Below, piece after piece: positions 14,516 through 21,995 of a stretch of DNA of 25,201 bases. The notes beneath the pieces are model-generated. The model was not told the DNA's origin, did no database searches, and saw only the letters and a program-made list of their open reading frames with translations. Numbering within the stretch: the first letter of the stretch is position 1; every line of letters begins with the position of its first letter. Source of the stretch: a virus; the IMG/VR virus record IMGVR_UViG_3300044960_000664, positions 1-25,201 of that record; one strand, written 5' to 3'. The translations under genes were made by a program, and so were the position numbers.

Positions 14516-14811
14516 CGGCCGCCCTCCTCGATGCGCAGCGCCGCCTCGACCGCGTGCTCGCTGCCCAGACCACCAGCGCGGCGGGCGCGATCGTGCAGAC
14601 GACGCAGCGCATCGACCTTGACGTAGAGCGCCGAGGCTTCGTCGTTCAGCGCAACGATGGCGAGCGCGATGTCGTCGACCGTCGCGTCGGTCAGCAGCTT
14701 CGTGACCGCGTGGCCGAACTCGTCGAGCGTGGTTGTGGTGATGGTATCGGGCAGCGCCGACATCCCGTAGGACCGACGCAGCTGATCGAGGGGCGGGGTG
14801 GATCCGAACAT
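14512..14811 (-). CDS. Hypothetical 99-aa helical protein
   Basis: The protein opens MFGSTPPLDQLRRSYGMSAL and ends AVEAALRIEEGGR. After a short polar region, it is predicted to be helical throughout (TLDEFGHAVTKLLTD, then DDIALAIVALNDEASALYVK, then VDALRRLHDRARR). The ATG at 14811 has AGGAG about 10 bases upstream; a second ATG at 14763 lacks one. The stop overlaps the GTG of the ATPase gene, so the two are coupled. It may be a small partner of the recombination module, but I recognise no family. Confidence 0.7.
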   Translation of the reverse strand: MFGSTPPLDQLRRSYGMSALPDTITTTTLDEFGHAVTKLLTDATVDDIALAIVALNDEASALYVKVDALRRLHDRARRAGGLGSEHAVEAALRIEEGGR

Positions 14812-14932
14812 CACGGGCGGGACTCCTGTCGTCACGCTCCGCTGTCGTCGCTGGTGGTACTGCCGGGCCCCGACGCGGCGGAGCGACCGTCCTGGTGTTT
14901 CCGCCTCGCGGCGGTGTTGCATTCCCAGGAAG

Positions 14933-14952
14933 ACCCGGCAGCAAAGCCGGGT
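14933..14952 (-). terminator. Hairpin after the excisionase-type gene
   Basis: The arms acccggc (14933-14939) and gccgggt (14946-14952) form a 7-bp stem with a 6-base loop, 4 bases after the TGA of the gene ending at 14957. On the minus strand TCTTCC follows, not a clean T-run, so it may be a weak or factor-dependent terminator or an attenuator. Confidence 0.4.
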
Positions 14953-14956
14953 GTGA

Positions 14957-15169
14957 TCAGGCGGCGGCGGGAGCCTTCGCGTCGGCCACCGCACCGTCGC
15001 GCAGCTGCGCCGCCTCGTACGCCTCGATATCCTCGACGCGATACGCGACGCGGCCGCCGATCTTCAGGTACCGCGGGCCCTGGCCGAGCCAGCGCCAGCG
15101 CTCCAACGTGCGCGGCGAGATGCACCAGCGCCGCGCCAACTCGGTCTGATTCAGGTGCCGGGGAGTCAT
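14957..15169 (-). CDS. Excisionase-type / AlpA-like HTH protein
   Basis: The 70-aa protein opens MTPRHLNQTELARRWCISPR and continues TLERWRWLGQGPRYLKIGGR, then VAYRVEDIEAYEA. This is the winged helix of MerR-like excisionases and AlpA regulators: a first helix with LNQTELARRW, a recognition helix with SPRTLERWR and a wing that includes GPRYLKIGGRVAYR. Such proteins bend DNA at attachment sites or activate early operons. The ATG at 15169 has GAGGAAG upstream, and this ribosome binding site lies in one arm of an inverted repeat (15176-15209). It is the first gene of the leftward replication block and so may be its activator. The alanine-rich tail is probably flexible. Confidence 0.8.
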   Translation of the reverse strand: MTPRHLNQTELARRWCISPRTLERWRWLGQGPRYLKIGGRVAYRVEDIEAYEAAQLRDGAVADAKAPAAA

Positions 15170-15175
15170 CGCTAT

Positions 15176-15209
15176 CTTCCTCGCGCCGTGTCGAATGGCT
15201 GCGAGGAAG
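15176..15209 (-). promoter_or_regulatory. Inverted repeat covering the ribosome binding site of the excisionase-type gene
   Basis: CTTCCTCGC (15176-15184) is exactly complementary to GCGAGGAAG (15201-15209), a 9-bp stem with a 16-base loop. On the minus-strand RNA the arm nearest the gene contains the GAGGAAG ribosome binding site, 7 bases before the ATG. It could act as an RNA hairpin that hides the start site or as an operator. The rest of 15170-15271 holds no gene; a repeated TTTTCTGCC motif occurs in it. Confidence 0.55.
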
Positions 15210-15271
15210 GTCGCGTCAGGGGAGGCAGAAAACCGAGCCGGCGATCGGCAGAAGAACAGGCAGAAAATCGG

Positions 15272-16204
15272 CTAGGGCTCGAAACCCCAGAGGCCGCCGT
15301 CGGTCTTCAGAAACGGCGACAGCCGTGCCCACTTCGCCTTGCCGAAGAAGGTCTGGAGGCTGGGCTGGTGCGTCAGCTCGCGTGCGCGGAGGCGCGTACC
15401 GGCATAGAAGGCATCTACGAGCTGTTTGATGACCTCCCTCTGCGCGTCGCTTCGGAAGTGGATCGGGTCGCCGCCATTGATCGAAAGCTTGGTGCCATCG
15501 GGAGATAGAACCAGCGGCCCCGCGGTGACGGGCGGCACGCCGCGGAGCCGGGCCTCGAGGATGTCGGGGCTGACGGCGAGGCCGTCCGGCGCAGCCAGCA
15601 CATCGCGCAGCGCCACCACCGTGGCGCCACGGATCTCGACCTCAGCTGCGCGGGAAGGCCGCGCGCTGGTGAGGATCACGCGCAGCCGGTTGTGCGGTCG
15701 CGCACGCGCGGCTTCCGCTACTTGCCGCAACACCGAAGGATCGCCGAGGCGCCGGGCGAACCAGAGCGGCACGCGCACGGGGCGCCGGCCGAGGCGCACC
15801 TCGCCGATCTCCCACAGCACCCCATTGACGAGGGGAAAGGCCGCCCGGTTGCTCGGGCGATCCAGTCCTTCGGCCATGGCATCGAGCATCACCGCAGCAT
15901 CGACCCGATACCGAACCAGCCGCTCCTGGGGCACCGGTGCCAGGCCGACCGCGGGACTGAAATAGGCGAAACCCCCATGCCCCTCGGACCAGATCAGGGA
16001 AACCGGCGTGTCCTCGTGATCGGCCTGGGATGCGCTGACGTCCTCATGACCATGCGGCACGAGCAGGCCGGCCGCCGCCAGCACCGCCGCCGACCGGGGA
16101 GACAGCTCGGCGGCAGCGCCGGACAGGATCGGCTCCCTGAGCTCCAACACCTGGAGCAGCAGGTCCACCGCCTCGGCATCGAGCGGCGGCCGGCGATCAG
16201 ACAT
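15272..16204 (-). CDS. Uncharacterised 310-aa protein, partner of the 388-aa protein
   Basis: I do not recognise a function. The start at 16204 overlaps the stop of the upstream gene by 8 bases, so the two are made together. The first 50 residues are helical and leucine-rich (AEAVDLLLQVLELREPILSG) and could be a winged helix. A beta-rich centre includes HGGFAYFSPAVGLAPVP (about 76-92). A stretch like a small alpha/beta fold follows: RLRVILTSARPSR, then GATVVALRDVLAA (about 173-205). The end (FRSDAQREVIKQLVDAFYAG... and KWARLSPFLKTDGGLWGFEP) looks like a second winged helix of the kind found in regulatory or effector proteins. No catalytic motif is seen. It is the last gene of the XRE/ImmA cluster. 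Confidence 0.75.
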   Translation of the reverse strand: MSDRRPPLDAEAVDLLLQVLELREPILSGAAAELSPRSAAVLAAAGLLVPHGHEDVSASQADHEDTPVSLIWSEGHGGFAYFSPAVGLAPVPQERLVRYRVDAAVMLDAMAEGLDRPSNRAAFPLVNGVLWEIGEVRLGRRPVRVPLWFARRLGDPSVLRQVAEAARARPHNRLRVILTSARPSRAAEVEIRGATVVALRDVLAAPDGLAVSPDILEARLRGVPPVTAGPLVLSPDGTKLSINGGDPIHFRSDAQREVIKQLVDAFYAGTRLRARELTHQPSLQTFFGKAKWARLSPFLKTDGGLWGFEP

Positions 16205-17363
16205 CCCGAAGCAAGCCCCAGCGGCGGAGATACTTCTCCCCGATGATGCGCTCCCGCTCGGTGCGGTCCTTGAGATCGCAGCCCTTGGGCATGGTGATGG
16301 TGACCGGCAGGGTACGGCCGCCACGGCTCCCCGGTACCGCGCGGAACTTGATGGTCAGCCGCACCGCGGTGATCGCGTAACCTTCGATCCCCTGCGTCTG
16401 GTCCTTGAGGCGGTCCGCGACCAACTGCCAGATCGTGCTATCGGCGCCGCGCATGCATTCGAGGGTGATGCGCTCGCGCTGCGTCTCGTAGGGCATCAGT
16501 TTCATCATGGTGACGCGCACCGAGTCGATGCCGTCCACGAGGTCGGTCGGGAAGTCGAACGTCTGCCGCAGTCCGTCGAGGCGGAACTGGCGGATGGGCA
16601 GCCGCTCGCCCTGGAACGCCGTGCCGAGGAGATGCTCCGCGAACAGGCGGACCAGCGTCTCCCGCGTCTCCCGCGCCGCCGCCACCACCTCGATCGCGCC
16701 CGTCGCCGGCTCGTAGGTCAGGGCCGCCTCGACCACCGGCCTGTGGGGGCGGCGGGAGAGCCGGCCATCGACGAATTCGAGCACGTCGCCCGCCCGCCCC
16801 TCGCGATAGACGGCGGCCTGGACGAGCGTTGCATCCGGCCCTTCGAGCATGGGCCGGGAGCGATCACAGATCTCGACCTCGACATTGGCGCTGCCGAATC
16901 GCTCCGCGACGGCCTGCCCGAAGCGGCCAATCGCGGCAGCGTCGCGCGCGACGGTGAGCGCACGCTGGCTCAGGAAGCCGTCCCACATGCGGCCGAATCG
17001 CTTGTCGTCGGCGAAGCGCACCTCCTCGGCGTGGCGGAAGGCGGCGGAAGCATTCAGGAACACCCAGAGGGCGCGGGCATGCCCGTTCTCCAGGGCGTCG
17101 AGGCGGTCGTGCTCGCCACAGACCGCGTAGAGAGCCGCCTGCCCGGGCTCGTCGGCCATGGCGCCGACCCGCTCGGCATCGTTCAAGACACGCAGGCGAT
17201 CGGCGTCGTCCATGTCGTCGACGGCGCGCAGCAGCGGCGCGACGATGTCGTTGGCGGGGCCCTCCCAGGCGATGTCCTGCGGAAGTTCCGCGTCGATGAA
17301 GTCGAAGTAGGCGCGGAGCGACGCGGGCGGTGTCCTCCGGATGAAGTCGGCGACCGTGGGCAT
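16197..17363 (-). CDS. Uncharacterised 388-aa protein of the XRE/ImmA cluster
   Basis: I do not recognise a function, but the composition and clean frame show a real gene. The N-terminal 130 residues are helical, with a conserved-looking block (RLRVLNDAERVGAMADE, then ALENGHARALWVFLNAS, then FGRMWDGFLS). The centre is beta-rich: VQAAVYREGRAGDVLEFVDG, then RPHRPVVEAALTYEPATGAI (about 181-224). The end is a block GGRTLPVTITMPKGCDLKD followed by RERIIGEKYLRRWGL (about 348-384). I recall similar proteins beside ImmA-like peptidases in other proteobacteria, always unnamed. The ATG at 17363 has AAAGG about 8 bases upstream. Two palindromes (17403-17422 and 17457-17474) precede it. It could be a substrate or effector controlled by the upstream peptidase. 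Confidence 0.8.
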   Translation of the reverse strand: MPTVADFIRRTPPASLRAYFDFIDAELPQDIAWEGPANDIVAPLLRAVDDMDDADRLRVLNDAERVGAMADEPGQAALYAVCGEHDRLDALENGHARALWVFLNASAAFRHAEEVRFADDKRFGRMWDGFLSQRALTVARDAAAIGRFGQAVAERFGSANVEVEICDRSRPMLEGPDATLVQAAVYREGRAGDVLEFVDGRLSRRPHRPVVEAALTYEPATGAIEVVAAARETRETLVRLFAEHLLGTAFQGERLPIRQFRLDGLRQTFDFPTDLVDGIDSVRVTMMKLMPYETQRERITLECMRGADSTIWQLVADRLKDQTQGIEGYAITAVRLTIKFRAVPGSRGGRTLPVTITMPKGCDLKDRTERERIIGEKYLRRWGLLRDV

Positions 17364-17402
17364 GGGGGATGCCTTTCGCTGATGTACACGCCAGCCCGGC
17401 GC

Positions 17403-17422
17403 CGGCGATCCGCTAATCGCCG
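17403..17422. promoter_or_regulatory. Palindrome upstream of the 388-aa gene
   Basis: CGGCGAT (17403-17409) pairs exactly with ATCGCCG (17416-17422) across 6 bases, about 40 bases upstream of the ATG at 17363. It lies where a leftward promoter or operator would be expected, so XRE binding is possible. Confidence 0.4.
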
Positions 17423-17456
17423 TATCAGACGCACGCGAGGGAGCGCAAGGGAAAAT

Positions 17457-17474
17457 CTACGCTGAGTAGCGTAG
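17457..17474 (-). terminator. Hairpin after the ImmA-type gene
   Basis: CTACGCT (17457-17463) and AGCGTAG (17468-17474) form a 7-bp stem with a 4-base loop, 12 bases after the stop of the ImmA-type gene. On the minus strand ATTTTCCC follows, so a rho-independent terminator is likely. An operator palindrome is the alternative, since it precedes the 388-aa gene. Confidence 0.5.
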
Positions 17475-17486
17475 TAATCGCATCCC

Positions 17487-18206
17487 TCAGCCGAACAGCG
17501 ACGGCGGGACCTGCCGATCCGTCAGGAATCCGAGCTTCAGCAGGCGGATCCGGGCCGCGTCCATGGAAACCTGAAACGCCTCGGTCACGAGCACCTGCAT
17601 CTCGCGGGCCTCGGGGGAATCGACATGGACGGCTGCATGAAAGCCGCGCGCCGCGCAGAAGTCAGACACCCGCTGCCGGAGGGCTGGGGCCGGCATTAGG
17701 AACGCGCCGCTGGCGTAACCAGCCTGCCACTCCATCCAGTCCACCTCCCTGGCGTCAAGGATCGTGTCGCGCTTGCAGACCACCTTCGCGTCCGACGGCC
17801 GACGCGCAAAGAGCGCGCTTGGAGCGAACAGGTCGGCGAACAGCATACGGTGGAAATGCGCGTGACCGAGCTCATGCGCGAGCGTCGTCCGCAACCTGTT
17901 CTCGCGCCGCTCGTCGGTCGCCAGACGCTCGGAGATCGAGATCCTGGGGGCGATGTCGGGGAAGAACTCCGTCATGCCCTCGACGTCGGGTCCTTCCGCG
18001 GAGAGGTCCGCGTACTGATCCACGTCTGAGCAGTGCTGCTCGACCAGAATGGTGAGGTCATTCGTGCTCAGCGGAAACGCGACCTTGCCACGGCGTGCGC
18101 GCAGGAACCGCCCGACGATCGCCTCGCATTCCTGGTCCAGTTCCTGCTGGGTGTAGTACGGACGCTGCGGGAAGCGTCCGCCGCGGTCAGCAACCCATTT
18201 AACCAT
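17487..18206 (-). CDS. ImmA/IrrE family metallopeptidase
   Basis: The 239-aa protein has the zinc-binding HELGH motif (111-115, in TLAHELGHAHFH) and a downstream glutamate in WMEWQAGYASGAFLMP (E159), the third ligand arrangement of ImmA/IrrE proteins. ImmA-type peptidases cleave the XRE repressor encoded beside them and so release integrative elements or stress genes; IrrE acts similarly on DdrO. The start MVKWVADRGGRFPQRPYY at 18206 is the usual family opening, has GAGG upstream, and lies 16 bases after the stop of the XRE gene. The pairing predicts that the XRE protein at 18223-18546 is its substrate. A hairpin follows its stop, yet the two uncharacterised genes continue on the same strand. 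Confidence 0.88.
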   Translation of the reverse strand: MVKWVADRGGRFPQRPYYTQQELDQECEAIVGRFLRARRGKVAFPLSTNDLTILVEQHCSDVDQYADLSAEGPDVEGMTEFFPDIAPRISISERLATDERRENRLRTTLAHELGHAHFHRMLFADLFAPSALFARRPSDAKVVCKRDTILDAREVDWMEWQAGYASGAFLMPAPALRQRVSDFCAARGFHAAVHVDSPEAREMQVLVTEAFQVSMDAARIRLLKLGFLTDRQVPPSLFG

Positions 18207-18222
18207 CCGGCCTCGTCTCCGA

Positions 18223-18546
18223 TCACGACAGGCTCTTCCGGAAAGCACGGAACGCCTGCGCTACCTTGGCAGGATCGCGCGCCTTGCGCCGCATCTCGTC
18301 CGGGATCTTCCCGGCCAGGAAGAACAGGTACCCATCTTCGGTGCCGAGAGCCTTCTCGAACTGTCGGATCAGATGGTCCGATGTCGGGCTCCGGCGGTCG
18401 TGCTCGATGTCGTTGAGGTACTGCGGCGAGATCTGACCCGTGCCGTCGTCCTTGTCTATGGCAGCGGCGAGATCCTTCTGACTGATCCCCTTGGCCTTCC
18501 TGGCCTCCGAGATCGCCCTGCCAAGGGTCATGATGCGCGTTGTCAT
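18223..18546 (-). CDS. XRE-family HTH repressor
   Basis: The 107-aa protein opens MTTRIMTLGRAISEARKAKG. The HTH follows: GISQKDLAAAIDKDDG, then QISPQYLNDIEHDRRSPTSD (about 20-60). The C-terminal region is helical (LIRQFEKALGTEDGYLFFLA, then KVAQAFRAFRKSL) and would hold the site cut by a partner peptidase. It is the first gene of the leftward cluster and is followed 16 bases later by the ImmA-type gene. It probably represses its own promoter and perhaps the divergent integrase operon, across the non-coding gap at 18547-18834. The start at 18546 has only a weak ribosome binding site; an ATG at 18531 is an alternative. Confidence 0.88.
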   Translation of the reverse strand: MTTRIMTLGRAISEARKAKGISQKDLAAAIDKDDGTGQISPQYLNDIEHDRRSPTSDHLIRQFEKALGTEDGYLFFLAGKIPDEMRRKARDPAKVAQAFRAFRKSLS

Positions 18547-18834
18547 GGTGTGCTCATTGCCGTTCGTCCCAGTCGTTGGTTCTTCGCTGTTTCGCGTAGT
18601 CTGCGCGCTCCGCGCCGGTCAAGCCAGGTCCGCAGGACGACCGCACCTCGGCGGCTCTCGGGGGGGTGGGCTGCCGGTTCCATCGCGTGATGCCAGCGCC
18701 GAGTCGGGCGGAGGAGGTCCATCGAACCTGACCGGTACGACTGCGCAGATCTTCCTTTGTTGTCGCGCGGTTTCGCTAACCGACGGATTTGATTGGCTTT
18801 TCTCCGTCGCGTCATCGAGCTTGGCGGCCCTGCG
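18547..18834. other. Divergent non-coding gap between repressor and integration operons
   Basis: This gap separates the leftward XRE gene from the rightward 66-aa gene and must hold both promoters. Open frames here have no ribosome binding sites. Near the XRE start the minus strand holds two GCGAA repeats (in GCGAAACAGCGAAG, about 18584-18597), which could be operator half-sites. I found no convincing -35/-10 pair. Confidence 0.4.
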
Positions 18835-19035
18835 ATGCCAAGCGTCGAGCGCAACATCTACCTCCCACCCCACCTGCGCGAGGTGTGTCAGATCCTGGCG
18901 CGTGGGATCGTGCGGCTCAGGAGCCGCAGCATCGCCGCGATCGGCGCTGAGCCTCGGGAGTGCGGAGAGAGTTCGCTACCCGCGACTCCCCGCCAGCGCC
19001 GTCATGCGAACCCCGGAGACACGGAGGACGCATGA
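18835..19035 (+). CDS. Small 66-aa protein of the integration module
   Basis: The protein opens MPSVERNIYLPPHLREVCQI and continues LARGIVRLRSRSIAA, ending in a polar tail. I recall similar small proteins (LPPHLREVCEILARG..., with a GESSL...GHA tail) directly ahead of DUF2924 and recombinase genes in other alphaproteobacterial elements, and both parts are present here (GESSLPATPRQRRHANPGD). Its stop overlaps the DUF2924 ATG (ATGA), so it belongs to that operon. The role is unknown. No strong ribosome binding site is seen before the ATG, so a longer start at 18793 remains possible. Confidence 0.65.
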   Translation: MPSVERNIYLPPHLREVCQILARGIVRLRSRSIAAIGAEPRECGESSLPATPRQRRHANPGDTEDA

Positions 19036-19538
19036 CGAAACGATCGACGACCCGGGTGCCGGCGGCTGAAGCGCAGGGACCGACGTTCCCCGCCATCCCG
19101 CCCACGCAGGTGCTGCCGCGGCTCGCTGCGCTTCAGACGGCATCCACGCCGGTGCTGAAGCAGCAATGGCGCGAGCTGTTCGGCAAGGAGCCGCCGGCCT
19201 TCAACCGCGCCTACCTGCAGAGCCGGCTCGCCTACCGCATCCAGGAACTGGCCTATGGCGGCCTCAAGCCCGAGACGCGCGCGCGCCTCGAGGCGCTCGG
19301 TGAGCAACTCGACGGCGGCAACGTGGTGCTGCGGCGGATCAGGGCCGACAGCCGCCCGCTGCCTGGCACGCGGCTCGTGCGGGAGTACGGCGGGGTGCAG
19401 CACGTCGTGACCGTGCGGCCTGACGACTTCGAGTACGAGGGCCGCCGCTACGCCTCGCTCTCCGCGATCGCACGCCACATCACCGGCACGCGGTGGAATG
19501 GCTGGTCCTTCTTCGGACTGAAGGGCAGGTCGTCGTGA
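19032..19538 (+). CDS. DUF2924 domain protein
   Basis: The 168-aa protein shows the DUF2924 pattern: LKQQWRELFGKEPPAFNRAY, then LQSRLAYRIQELAYGGLKPE, then the block PGTRLVREYGGVQHVVTVRP, and an ending with GRRYASLSAIARHITGTRWN followed by GWSFFGL. The family occurs directly ahead of serine recombinases in alphaproteobacterial prophages and islands and is thought to help recombination or DNA binding, without direct proof known to me. The ATG at 19032 has GGAGG 5 bases upstream. Its stop overlaps the recombinase start by four bases (GTGA), so the two are made together. Confidence 0.9.
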   Translation: MTKRSTTRVPAAEAQGPTFPAIPPTQVLPRLAALQTASTPVLKQQWRELFGKEPPAFNRAYLQSRLAYRIQELAYGGLKPETRARLEALGEQLDGGNVVLRRIRADSRPLPGTRLVREYGGVQHVVTVRPDDFEYEGRRYASLSAIARHITGTRWNGWSFFGLKGRSS

Positions 19539-20869
19539 GCCGCCGCACGCTCCCCGACCTGCCGATGTCGGTTACCCGCAAGCGCTGCGCGGTCTACACC
19601 CGCAAGAGCACGGACGAGGGTCTGGAGAAGGAGTTCAACACCCTCGATGCGCAGCGCGAGGCCTGCGAGGCCTACATCGCCAGCCAGCGCGCCGAGGGCT
19701 GGACCCTGGTGCCCGACCGCTACGACGACGGCGGGTTCTCCGGCGGCTCGCTCGACCGTCCCGCGTTGAAGCGCCTGCTCGCCGACATCGAGCGCGGCCT
19801 CGTGGACGTGGTGGTGGTCTACAAGATCGACCGGCTCTCGCGCTCGCTGATGGACTTCGCCAGGCTGGTCGAGGTGTTCGACGCCCACGAGGTCACCTTC
19901 GTCTCGGTGACGCAGTCGTTCAACACGACGACCAGCATGGGGCGTCTGACGCTGAACATCCTGCTCAGCTTCGCCCAGTTCGAGCGCGAGGTGATCGGCG
20001 AACGCATCCGGGACAAGGTCGCGGCCTCGAAGGCGAGGGGCATGTGGATGGGCGGCAAGGTGCCGCTCGGCTACGACGTGCGCGATCGGAAGCTGGTGGT
20101 GAACACGGCCGAGGCTGCCCGGGTGCGGCGTGTGTTCGAACTCTTCGCCGAGACCGGCTCGGGCATCGAGACCGTGCGCCGGTGCCGCGCCGAGGGGATC
20201 ACCACCAGGAGCGGCCGCCCGATCGACAAGGGCGACCTCTACAAGATCCTGCACCTGCGCACCTACGTCGGCGAGATCGCGCATCGCGGCAACGTCTATC
20301 TCGGCGAGCACGCGGCGATTGTCTCGCGCGCGCTCTGGGATCGCGTGCACGCGCTCCTGCAGGTGAGTCCGCGCACCCGGGCGCAGGCGAACCGGCCGCA
20401 GAGCCCGGCGCTGCTGAAGGGGCTGATCTTCGGCACCGACGGCCGCGCGCTCTCGCCGACGCACAGCCGGAAGAACGGCCGGCTCTACCGCTACTACGTC
20501 GCCCAGCGCGCCCTGAAGGGCGAGGCGGATGACGCCATCGTCCGGCGCGTCTCGGCCGGGGAGATCGAGGCGGCGGTGATGACGCAGTTGCGCGCCCTGT
20601 TGCGCCAGCCGGAGGTGGTGGTCGGGACGTGGATCGCGGCGCAGGCCGAGGATCCCGACGTGACAGAAGCCGACGTGCGCGAGGCGCTCGCGCGGCTCGA
20701 GCCGCTGTGGGACAAGCTGTTCCCCGCCGAGCAGCAGCGCATCGTCCGCTCCCTGGTCGAGCGCGTCACGGTCGGACTGGACGGCGCGGAGATCCGGCTT
20801 CGGATCGAGGGGCTGGCCAGCCTGGTGCGCGAGCTCGGGCTGGTCGGTGCCGAGAGGGCGGCTGCGTGA
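19535..20869 (+). CDS. Large serine recombinase (integrase/resolvase family)
   Basis: The 444-aa protein has the resolvase catalytic domain at about 17-165: the nucleophile Ser25 in VYTRKST, then a DGGFSGGSLDRPALKRLL block, IDRLSRS (98-104) and FAQFERE (146-152). A recombinase domain follows (about 175-290) with the usual WMGGKVPLGYDV start. The third part, GLIFGTDGRALSPTHSRKNG then RLYRYYV, is a zinc-ribbon-like region that lacks the usual cysteines, as in other recombinases of this subgroup. A helical end (about 375-430) would be the coiled coil. It would integrate and excise the element between attachment sites. The GTG at 19535 overlaps the DUF2924 stop; an ATG at 19565 is an alternative. 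No attachment core could be identified. Confidence 0.93.
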   Translation: MSRRTLPDLPMSVTRKRCAVYTRKSTDEGLEKEFNTLDAQREACEAYIASQRAEGWTLVPDRYDDGGFSGGSLDRPALKRLLADIERGLVDVVVVYKIDRLSRSLMDFARLVEVFDAHEVTFVSVTQSFNTTTSMGRLTLNILLSFAQFEREVIGERIRDKVAASKARGMWMGGKVPLGYDVRDRKLVVNTAEAARVRRVFELFAETGSGIETVRRCRAEGITTRSGRPIDKGDLYKILHLRTYVGEIAHRGNVYLGEHAAIVSRALWDRVHALLQVSPRTRAQANRPQSPALLKGLIFGTDGRALSPTHSRKNGRLYRYYVAQRALKGEADDAIVRRVSAGEIEAAVMTQLRALLRQPEVVVGTWIAAQAEDPDVTEADVREALARLEPLWDKLFPAEQQRIVRSLVERVTVGLDGAEIRLRIEGLASLVRELGLVGAERAAA

Positions 20870-21276
20870 CCGCGCCCACGCACATCACCGTCCGGGTGCC
20901 GCTCCGGATCCGCCGCCGGCCCGGGCGCAAGACGGTGGTTACGCCGGTGGTGGACGGGCTGCCGGCACCCGCGACGACGCGTGCCGATCCGGCGCTGCTG
21001 AAGGCGCTCGCCCGCGCGTTCCGCTACCAGCGCCTGCTCGATGACGGGCGGTACGCCTCGATCAGCGAGATGGCGGCGGCGGAGAAGCTCGACCGCGGCT
21101 ACCTCGGCCGGCTGCTGCAACTCACCCTGCTCGCGCCCGACATCGTCGAGGCGATCGTCGAGGGGCGGCAGGCGGACGGGGTCACGCTGCCGCGGCTGTT
21201 GGAGCCAGTCTCTAGATGGGAGGACCAGCGGACGAACCTGTCCAAGGGCCTCGCCCCGCTGTGGTACAATTCATGA
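20866..21276 (+). CDS. HTH protein of the integration module
   Basis: The 136-aa protein starts at a GTG that overlaps the recombinase stop (GTGA), with GAGAGGG upstream. The N-terminus is basic (HITVRVPLRIRRRPGRKTVV). The core resembles a ParB/KorB-like HTH: RYASISEMAAAEKLDRGYLG, then RLLQLTLLAPDIVEAIVEGR. Proteins of this type regularly follow serine recombinases in alphaproteobacterial elements and may act in directionality or regulation. From memory, relatives end soon after the WEEQR-like block, whereas here a different tail follows WEDQR ([14 protein letters not shown]). This suggests the end was replaced when the downstream cargo was acquired. Confidence 0.8.
   Translation: MTAPTHITVRVPLRIRRRPGRKTVVTPVVDGLPAPATTRADPALLKALARAFRYQRLLDDGRYASISEMAAAEKLDRGYLGRLLQLTLLAPDIVEAIVEGRQADGVTLPRLLEPVSRWEDQRTNLSKGLAPLWYNS
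21262..21269 (+). promoter_or_regulatory. Extended -10 box ahead of the cargo genes
   Basis: TGGTACAAT (about 21261-21269) fits an extended -10 element inside the 3' end of the HTH gene. The -35 region is weak. It would give the membrane protein/MBL pair its own transcript, starting about 7 bases downstream and best suited to a translation start at 21327. Confidence 0.35.
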
Positions 21277-21995
21277 ACAGGGGTCTTCCCGATTCGGAGC
21301 CCGGCAAGCGGACGGCACCAAGGGTGATGCGAGGCTACTTTCCCCTTACGGACTTCGATTTCTGGGCGTTCCTGACGAGCGGCGCGGTGCTGCTGGCGGC
21401 GGCCGATAGGGTGCTTGGCCTCGGCTGGCTGGACCGTGAGAACTGGACGGTTGTGCAGCTTGGTGTTGCAGTTGCCGTGGCCTACGTGACTGGGCATGTG
21501 ATCGCGGAAGCTGCGTCGCGCCTTCTCGAAGGTGCATTGGTCCATCGCCTACTCGGCACGCCGGCCACTCACCTCCTTTCCGGCCAGCCAGATCGCCCTG
21601 CCGGCCGCTGGCTCTACTCCGGCTACTTCAAGCCAGTTGCACCGGAACTGCGCGTCCGCATAGAACGCCGGGCCGCCCGCGAAGACCCACCGATGGAACG
21701 GGACGCCATCTATGCAAGCGCTTACGTCCTTGCGCGACGCGACCAGCTCGCGTCCGGGCGGCTCGCTGTGTTCCAAAACCAGTACAGCATGTGCCGCAAC
21801 GTCTCCCTGGCGTGCCTCTTGGCGGCGCCGGCACTCGCGATCGGTGGCACCCATACCGGCCGGACCGCAGACTTGTGGTGGGCGGCGGCGGCGCTTGTGG
21901 TGGCTGCCGTGATGCTGATCCGCTTCCTCAATTACTACCGCCTCTTCTCTGTAGAGGTGCTGAACACCTACGCCAGCGGCGCAGGAGCCTCATGA
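21273..21995 (+). CDS. Four-helix membrane protein, unknown function
   Basis: The 240-aa protein has four likely membrane segments: about residues 31-51 ([20 protein letters not shown]), 59-79 ([20 protein letters not shown]), 178-193 ([16 protein letters not shown]) and 204-222 ([18 protein letters not shown]). A charged loop of about 100 residues between helices 2 and 3 would be soluble ([20 protein letters not shown]). I know of no family name. The ATG at 21273 overlaps the preceding stop but has no ribosome binding site; an ATG at 21327 ([15 protein letters not shown]) follows AAGGG and may be the true start. The stop overlaps the MBL start, so the two are a coupled pair. Base composition is less GC-rich than in the integration genes, which fits an acquired cargo. 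Confidence 0.75.
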   Translation: MNRGLPDSEPGKRTAPRVMRGYFPLTDFDFWAFLTSGAVLLAAADRVLGLGWLDRENWTVVQLGVAVAVAYVTGHVIAEAASRLLEGALVHRLLGTPATHLLSGQPDRPAGRWLYSGYFKPVAPELRVRIERRAAREDPPMERDAIYASAYVLARRDQLASGRLAVFQNQYSMCRNVSLACLLAAPALAIGGTHTGRTADLWWAAAALVVAAVMLIRFLNYYRLFSVEVLNTYASGAGAS

